DNA from: Gemmatimonadota bacterium
GTDB lineage: Bacteria; Gemmatimonadota; Gemmatimonadetes; Gemmatimonadales; GWC2-71-9
Assembly: GCA_016874005.1 (NCBI GenBank)
Contig: VGVQ01000019.1
Span: 1 to 64,000, forward strand
Reading direction: 5' to 3'
Length of the DNA: 64,000 bases
Positions 60,092 to 64,000 of the stretch are shown in pieces. Each line of letters starts with the position of its first letter. The first letter of the stretch is position 1. A program made the translations under genes and the position numbers. The notes beneath the pieces are model-generated. The model had not been told where the DNA came from, made no database searches, and saw only the letters and a list, made by a program, of their open reading frames with translations.

Positions 60092-60634
60092 CTATTGGTA
60101 ACGTTTGACCAACACCAGATTATCCGAGTAATCCGTTCCTTCCGGCTTGATGAACTGAGAAGCTGTTTCGTCTTTCACCAACTCAAAACCGGCTTTCCTG
60201 TAGGCGGCAATCGCTCTTGGGTTCCGTGCTGAAGGCGATATCGCGATCCTCTTGATCCCGAATTCGCGGTTCAGGTAATTCGTGATGGTTCTTATGGCTT
60301 CCGAGCCGATTCCTTTCCCGCAATCCGCTTCAGACCTCAACCAAATATCGAGATCCGTCGTGTCATCATGAAAGGCGTTGTGGCAAACAACGCCGACGTC
60401 GGTTCCGTCGACAACGAGTATGAAGCACCGGCCCTGGTGAGGTTGGGAATCGTCAAAATAGTGAGGGCGGTAGTCTTCGCAGAACTCAGCCCAAGTCGGA
60501 ATTCTGGCGTCAGGGAAAAGAGGCGGACCCATCATCGAAGGAGTCACGTCCGAATGGGTTAGCCACTCAAAGATGTTGCGCCGGTCGGCCTCGGTTGCCT
60601 TTCGCAACACGACTTTTGTCCCATTCAAGTCCAT
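60092..60634 (-). CDS. GNAT-family N-acetyltransferase, low GC
   Basis: A 180-residue acetyltransferase of RimJ/RimL or Aac(6')-type GNAT. The core has CFILVVDGTDVGVVCHNAFHDDTTDLDIWL (beta4 acidic region), then the acetyl-CoA motif CGKGIGSEAIRTITNYLNREF and the NPRAIAAYRKAGFELVK end. Acceptor unknown; drugs, amino groups or protein N-termini are all possible. Base composition is clearly lower in G+C (about half) than the neighbours and codon use is relaxed, suggesting recent acquisition. Confidence 0.83.
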   Translation of the reverse strand: MDLNGTKVVLRKATEADRRNIFEWLTHSDVTPSMMGPPLFPDARIPTWAEFCEDYRPHYFDDSQPHQGRCFILVVDGTDVGVVCHNAFHDDTTDLDIWLRSEADCGKGIGSEAIRTITNYLNREFGIKRIAISPSARNPRAIAAYRKAGFELVKDETASQFIKPEGTDYSDNLVLVKRYQ

Positions 60635-60669
60635 TATCCATCCTTACGCCCAGGGCCGACTGCCACCGT

Positions 60670-62589
60670 TCATCGATCGTGCCGCCCGAGGAGGGCGTTG
60701 AGCCGCCGCCGAATCATGTCGACGTCGGGCAGCCCGGGATCGGCCTCGCTCCATTGCTCGAGAAACCGCCGATAGCTCGCGATGGCGTCATCGTACCGCC
60801 CAAGCCGCTCTTCCACCAGACCTATGTCGATCAGGGATCGGATCCAGGCGTCCAGGTCTTCGCTGCCGAACCGCGGTACCGCGACGATCGCGGCGAGCTC
60901 CCGCTGCGCGCTGTCCAGCTGTCCGAGGTGCTGGTAGGCGAGCGCCCGGCGATAATCCATGGTGGCGGGACGGATGAAGCCCTTGGCCCGATCGAAGGCC
61001 GCGAGCGCGGCTGGCGGGTCGCGGGTCGCGAGCGCCAGCACGCCGGTGACGTAGTGAACCTGTAAGCTGTCCTCCTGATTCCGTGGATCGGCCCGAGCGC
61101 GAATCCGATCAACCAGCGACCGAATCTTCTCGACGTCCCCATCGTCGGCGTGCGGCTCGAGGGCGAGCACCAAGAATCCGGGTGCCATCGGCTCCGCGGC
61201 CAGGGAATCGATCGCGGCGAGCGCCCGACGACGATCGGCCGGGACCCCCGCGATCCGTTGGGTCGCGGCCAGCAACGCCAGATTGCGGAGCAGACTGTTC
61301 GATGCCCGCTGCTGGCGCGAGAGAGTCGCGGCGCGCCGGAACTGGTCCTGGGCCAGCGCCAGCTGGCCCCGCCAGAGGGCGACGAACCCCAAACCGCGGA
61401 ATCCGAGCGCCTGATCGCTCATTCCCTGCCGACGGGACATCCGAGTCAACGTCGACTCCGCTTCGGTCACCCGCCCGCCGAGGACGAGGGCACCAGCGTA
61501 CTCGAGATTCACATTGCCCCGGTAGAGCGCGTTGGAGTCGAGCCGGGCGGCCGCCAGGTACGCGAGGCGGGCGCGATCGTAACGACGGAAGGACTTCTCG
61601 CAGGTCGCGATATTGACGAGGGTGCTCAGGGCCGTCGGGTCGAGCTCCCGCGCGCGCTCCAGCGCCGGGAGGCCTTCGGCACACTGGCCCGACTGCATCA
61701 GGGCGGTTCCCAACCGGGAGAAGGTGCTCGCCCGGGGGAACCTCGTCGCGATCCGACGGGCGACGGTCAAGGCCGAATCCCGGTCGCCCCGCCAACTGGC
61801 GTATCGTTCCTCGATCTGGAGCCGCTCCCATTCGGTCAGCCGACCGGTTCGCGCCAGCGCGCCCCGGTAAAACCGCTCCCCCTTGGCCCGATCATGGTGG
61901 TAGTACCAATAGCTGCCTAACGAACCCATGGCCATCGCGAACCCGGTATCGAGCGTCAGGGCCCGCCCCCAGTAGTCGCGGGCCAGGTGATACTCGCCGC
62001 GGCCCCAGGCCGCGGTTCCCTCGGTGTAGGCTCGCAACGCGTCGAGGTCCGCGGAGGTGGCAAAGGAGAGTCTGGGTTGCTCCCGCAATGCTCGGGCGGG
62101 CTCTCCGAGACGGGCGAGAAGGGTCCGAAGGGATTGACCCACGGCCTCGATCAGGCCAAACACGCCCGCCGCCTGTGTTTGGACAGTGACCACGGTCTCG
62201 CGGGTGGACGCCCGGATCAGGCGGATGGTCACCTGGGCCCGTTCCCGATCTTGCTCCACATTGATCGCGACCACCCAGGGCACGCCCTCCCGAATCGCCA
62301 CCTCGAGCGCGCGCTCCGGCGTCAGCCCGGCCGAATCGAGCGACTGCCCAACCCCTCGGAGGGACTCGAGTATCCGCCCTCGGGGATGCAGCACGATTCG
62401 GCTCGCCGGTTCGAGCCCGACGACCGCCACCACCTGCAGAGAGCGGCTCAGCAGCGAATCGGAGGTGGCATTGGCGACGTCGGCCAGGATGACCCGGTCG
62501 CCGGGCGTGAAACCGTCGACCGCCCCCGGGCCACTGACCAGAAAACCGACCCCGGCCGCCGCCGCGACGACGCCGAGGGCGAGCGCCAT
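60670..62589 (-). CDS. Membrane-anchored TPR protein
   Basis: A 639-residue protein. A single N-terminal membrane helix (MALALGVVAAAAGVGFLVSG) leads to an alpha/beta domain (about 30-170; ILADVANATSDSLLSRSLQVV to VVAINVEQDRERAQVTIRLI). A long array of TPR-like helices follows to the end (for example GTALMQSGQCAEGLPALERA, LAYQHLGQLDSAQRELAAI and RLGRYDDAIASYRRFLEQ). This looks like the C-terminal half of the TPR-bearing Ser/Thr kinases common in soil bacteria, but no kinase domain precedes it. The start is the ATG after the upstream stop. Function unknown. Confidence 0.7.
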   Translation of the reverse strand: MALALGVVAAAAGVGFLVSGPGAVDGFTPGDRVILADVANATSDSLLSRSLQVVAVVGLEPASRIVLHPRGRILESLRGVGQSLDSAGLTPERALEVAIREGVPWVVAINVEQDRERAQVTIRLIRASTRETVVTVQTQAAGVFGLIEAVGQSLRTLLARLGEPARALREQPRLSFATSADLDALRAYTEGTAAWGRGEYHLARDYWGRALTLDTGFAMAMGSLGSYWYYHHDRAKGERFYRGALARTGRLTEWERLQIEERYASWRGDRDSALTVARRIATRFPRASTFSRLGTALMQSGQCAEGLPALERARELDPTALSTLVNIATCEKSFRRYDRARLAYLAAARLDSNALYRGNVNLEYAGALVLGGRVTEAESTLTRMSRRQGMSDQALGFRGLGFVALWRGQLALAQDQFRRAATLSRQQRASNSLLRNLALLAATQRIAGVPADRRRALAAIDSLAAEPMAPGFLVLALEPHADDGDVEKIRSLVDRIRARADPRNQEDSLQVHYVTGVLALATRDPPAALAAFDRAKGFIRPATMDYRRALAYQHLGQLDSAQRELAAIVAVPRFGSEDLDAWIRSLIDIGLVEERLGRYDDAIASYRRFLEQWSEADPGLPDVDMIRRRLNALLGRHDR

Positions 62590-62611
62590 CCGCCACCGAC
62601 GGGGTGGTCGT

Positions 62612-63910
62612 TCAGGCGCCGGTCGCCGAGCGACGTTTACGATTCGAACCCGTGTACACCGCGGGTCCGGCTGTGGCCTGGACCCGTCCCGCCTTGACGG
62701 CTCCGACCGTCGCCTCGAGGTCGTCGAGAAAGTCGGCCACGATCTCGCCATGAAATCCGTTGAGGAGAAGCAGGATACCCGGTGGGTCGGTCTGCCGCGC
62801 GAAGGTCCAGGCCCGACGGTTCATCTCCCCCGCCACTGCTTCGATACTGAGCGAGGGCGATCCGAATGACAGCAGGGTCCCGTCCGGGTGACCGATGACT
62901 TCGAGCGCGTCGATCCGACGGATGCCGGCGATGAGCCCCGCCTTGGCTTCGAGCATCTTGGCCACGAGGGCCTGGTATCCCGCATGCCCGAGGTAGCGCA
63001 TCACCGCCCAGGCCGAGGCCACAGGCCCGCCATTCCTAGAGCCGGCGAAATTGGTGGTGGAGTAGCGACCGACGGGCCAGGCATCAAACTCGTACCGCTG
63101 ATAGGCCGACATCGCCTCGCTCCGGAGCAACAGCGCGGAACAGCCGTGGAACGCGTATCCATATTTGTGGAGATCGATCGATACCGATGTCACGCCCGGC
63201 AAGGTGAAATCAAAGGTCGGAAGCGGGTGGCCGAGATCCCGGATGAACGGCAGCACCATCCCGCCGACGCAGGCGTCGACATGCATCCAGAGTCCGTGCC
63301 GCGTCGCGAGTTCGGCTATTTCCGGCAACGGATCAACGACACCGTAGGCGTAGGGCGGCGCCGATCCCACGATCATGATGGTGTTCCGGTCAATGGCCGC
63401 GGCCATTCCGTCGACGTCGGCCCGGAAGTTCGGGCTGGTGGCCATCCGCCGGACCTCGAGGCCCAAGAGGTGGGCGGCTTTGTCGAACGCCGCATGCGCC
63501 GTGCGCCCAACGACGAGGGTCGGCGTGGTGACGGCAGGCCGCTCCGATCGGGCCCAGTCGCGCGCGGTCTTCACGGCCATGAAGATGCTTTCGGTGCCCC
63601 CGGTGGTGATGCTGCCGGTCGCTTTGGCCGGCGCCCGAAACAGCGCCAGTAAGATCTCGATGACCTCGGCCTCGAACTGCCGGAGGCTTGGATACGCGAC
63701 GGCGCCGTAGAGCGCGTTCTGACCCAGGCAGGCGGTGAACGCTTCCGTTGCGATTGCCACGACGTCGTCCCCGGCAAAGTAGGACGCCCGCAAGTTGCGG
63801 CGGTGCTTCCAGGTCGTGTCGGTGGCACGAGCCTTGGTCAACTCGGACCGGACTTCCTCCAGGGAGTGGCCGTGGGCGAAGAAACTGGCGGCGCCGGCTC
63901 GAACCGTCAT
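62612..63910 (-). CDS. PLP-dependent decarboxylase/lyase, sphingosine-phosphate-lyase-like
   Basis: A 432-residue group II decarboxylase-type enzyme. The first PLP contacts are in TGSITTGGTESIFMAVKTARDWA. The Asp pairing with the pyridine ring is in WMHVDACVGGMVLPF, and the Schiff-base Lys in SVSIDLHKYGYAFHGCSALL. The order and the NFAGSRNGGPVASAWAVMRYLG segment place it with sphingosine-1-phosphate lyase rather than glutamate decarboxylase. It may cut a phosphorylated long-chain base or another substrate. Its ATG overlaps the stop of the gene cut by the window edge, and a TPR gene starts 22 nt downstream. Confidence 0.83.
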   Translation of the reverse strand: MTVRAGAASFFAHGHSLEEVRSELTKARATDTTWKHRRNLRASYFAGDDVVAIATEAFTACLGQNALYGAVAYPSLRQFEAEVIEILLALFRAPAKATGSITTGGTESIFMAVKTARDWARSERPAVTTPTLVVGRTAHAAFDKAAHLLGLEVRRMATSPNFRADVDGMAAAIDRNTIMIVGSAPPYAYGVVDPLPEIAELATRHGLWMHVDACVGGMVLPFIRDLGHPLPTFDFTLPGVTSVSIDLHKYGYAFHGCSALLLRSEAMSAYQRYEFDAWPVGRYSTTNFAGSRNGGPVASAWAVMRYLGHAGYQALVAKMLEAKAGLIAGIRRIDALEVIGHPDGTLLSFGSPSLSIEAVAGEMNRRAWTFARQTDPPGILLLLNGFHGEIVADFLDDLEATVGAVKAGRVQATAGPAVYTGSNRKRRSATGA

Positions 63911-64000
63911 TGGTTGACCTTTCGAGACGTTCTGGGCCGGGCCAGGATCTCGAGTGCCGCTTCGAGGGCTCCGTCTCGGCCGCTCAACTGATCGGATTCG
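63907..64000 (-). CDS. 3' end of an unknown gene cut by the window edge
   Basis: In frame with a TGA that overlaps the ATG of the lyase gene (ATGA), the last residues read SDQLSGRDGALEAALEILAR and then PRTSRKVNQ. The overlap implies an upstream partner in the same operon. Too little remains to name a family. Confidence 0.6.
   Translation of the reverse strand, partial: ESDQLSGRDGALEAALEILARPRTSRKVNQ

Noticed and set aside
62638-62660. tRNA-like T-loop (GGTTCGAATC on the minus strand) near the end of the lyase gene
   Set aside because: The flanking 5-nt arms do not pair (ACGGG with CGTAA), no acceptor or anticodon arms fit, and the bases encode the lyase C-terminus.
1-64000. CRISPR arrays, rRNA, tRNA, prophage or integrase genes
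   Set aside because: I saw no direct-repeat/spacer arrays, no rRNA or tRNA signatures, and no phage structural or integrase genes apart from the IS fragment at the left edge.

Overview
The window is about 68-70 % G+C by eye and gene-dense, with many start/stop overlaps of 4 nt (ATGA or GTGA). The gene set fits a Gram-negative bacterium with an outer membrane: LptF/LptG, a TonB-dependent receptor with a carboxypeptidase-regulatory-like N-terminus, small outer-membrane barrels, Tat and lipoprotein signals, a type IVa pilus and a GWxTD protein. The phylum Gemmatimonadota is my best guess, from protein families and composition only. No rRNA or tRNA is present to confirm it.

Layout. 1-7 kb (minus strand): the first bases of an IS630-type transposase abut pilO. 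Then come pilN and pilM, a minor-pilin set (pilX/W/V-like), an NtrC-like regulator with a degenerate sigma-54 contact loop, and two major pilins. The pilin next to the promoter has a textbook sigma-54 (-24/-12) site. 7-17 kb: a glycosylation island. Three tandem TMTC-like (GT-C plus TPR) proteins lie on the plus strand. They converge on a minus-strand operon of histidine kinase, sigma-54 activator, methyltransferase, polyprenyl-phosphate glycosyltransferase and two GT-C enzymes (12-20 kb). 20-29 kb: an S4 RNA-binding protein, a tsdA-like/dsrE-like sulfur pair, outer-membrane proteins, a copper operon (copA-csoR) with a clear operator, and a CRP/FNR-type promoter driving a long structured leader and a 73-residue unknown protein. 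29-34 kb: pilB, pilT, pilC and comEA. 35-43 kb: lptF-lptG, a TonB receptor, an APC permease and ctaB. 43-52 kb: GWxTD protein, peptidases and hydrolases, and a DUF92 protein. 52-56.5 kb: a five-gene redox/methyltransferase/cyclase/ketosynthase operon resembling a small biosynthetic cluster. 56.7-64 kb: class IV aminotransferase, secreted esterase, RCC1-repeat protein, a low-GC acetyltransferase, a TPR protein and a PLP-dependent lyase.

How it fits together. The pilus motor (PilB/T/C), alignment proteins (PilM/N/O), pilins and ComEA make twitching and DNA uptake likely. The PilS/PilR-like pair at 17-20 kb is the natural activator of the sigma-54 pilin promoter at 6.98 kb. Because that pair is co-transcribed with lipid-linked glycosylation enzymes, pilus expression and surface glycosylation may be controlled together. 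Across the window the 8-mer CGTTAGGC recurs at least 12 times, always read as Leu-Gly codons TTA-GGC after a codon ending in CG. Composition does not predict this.
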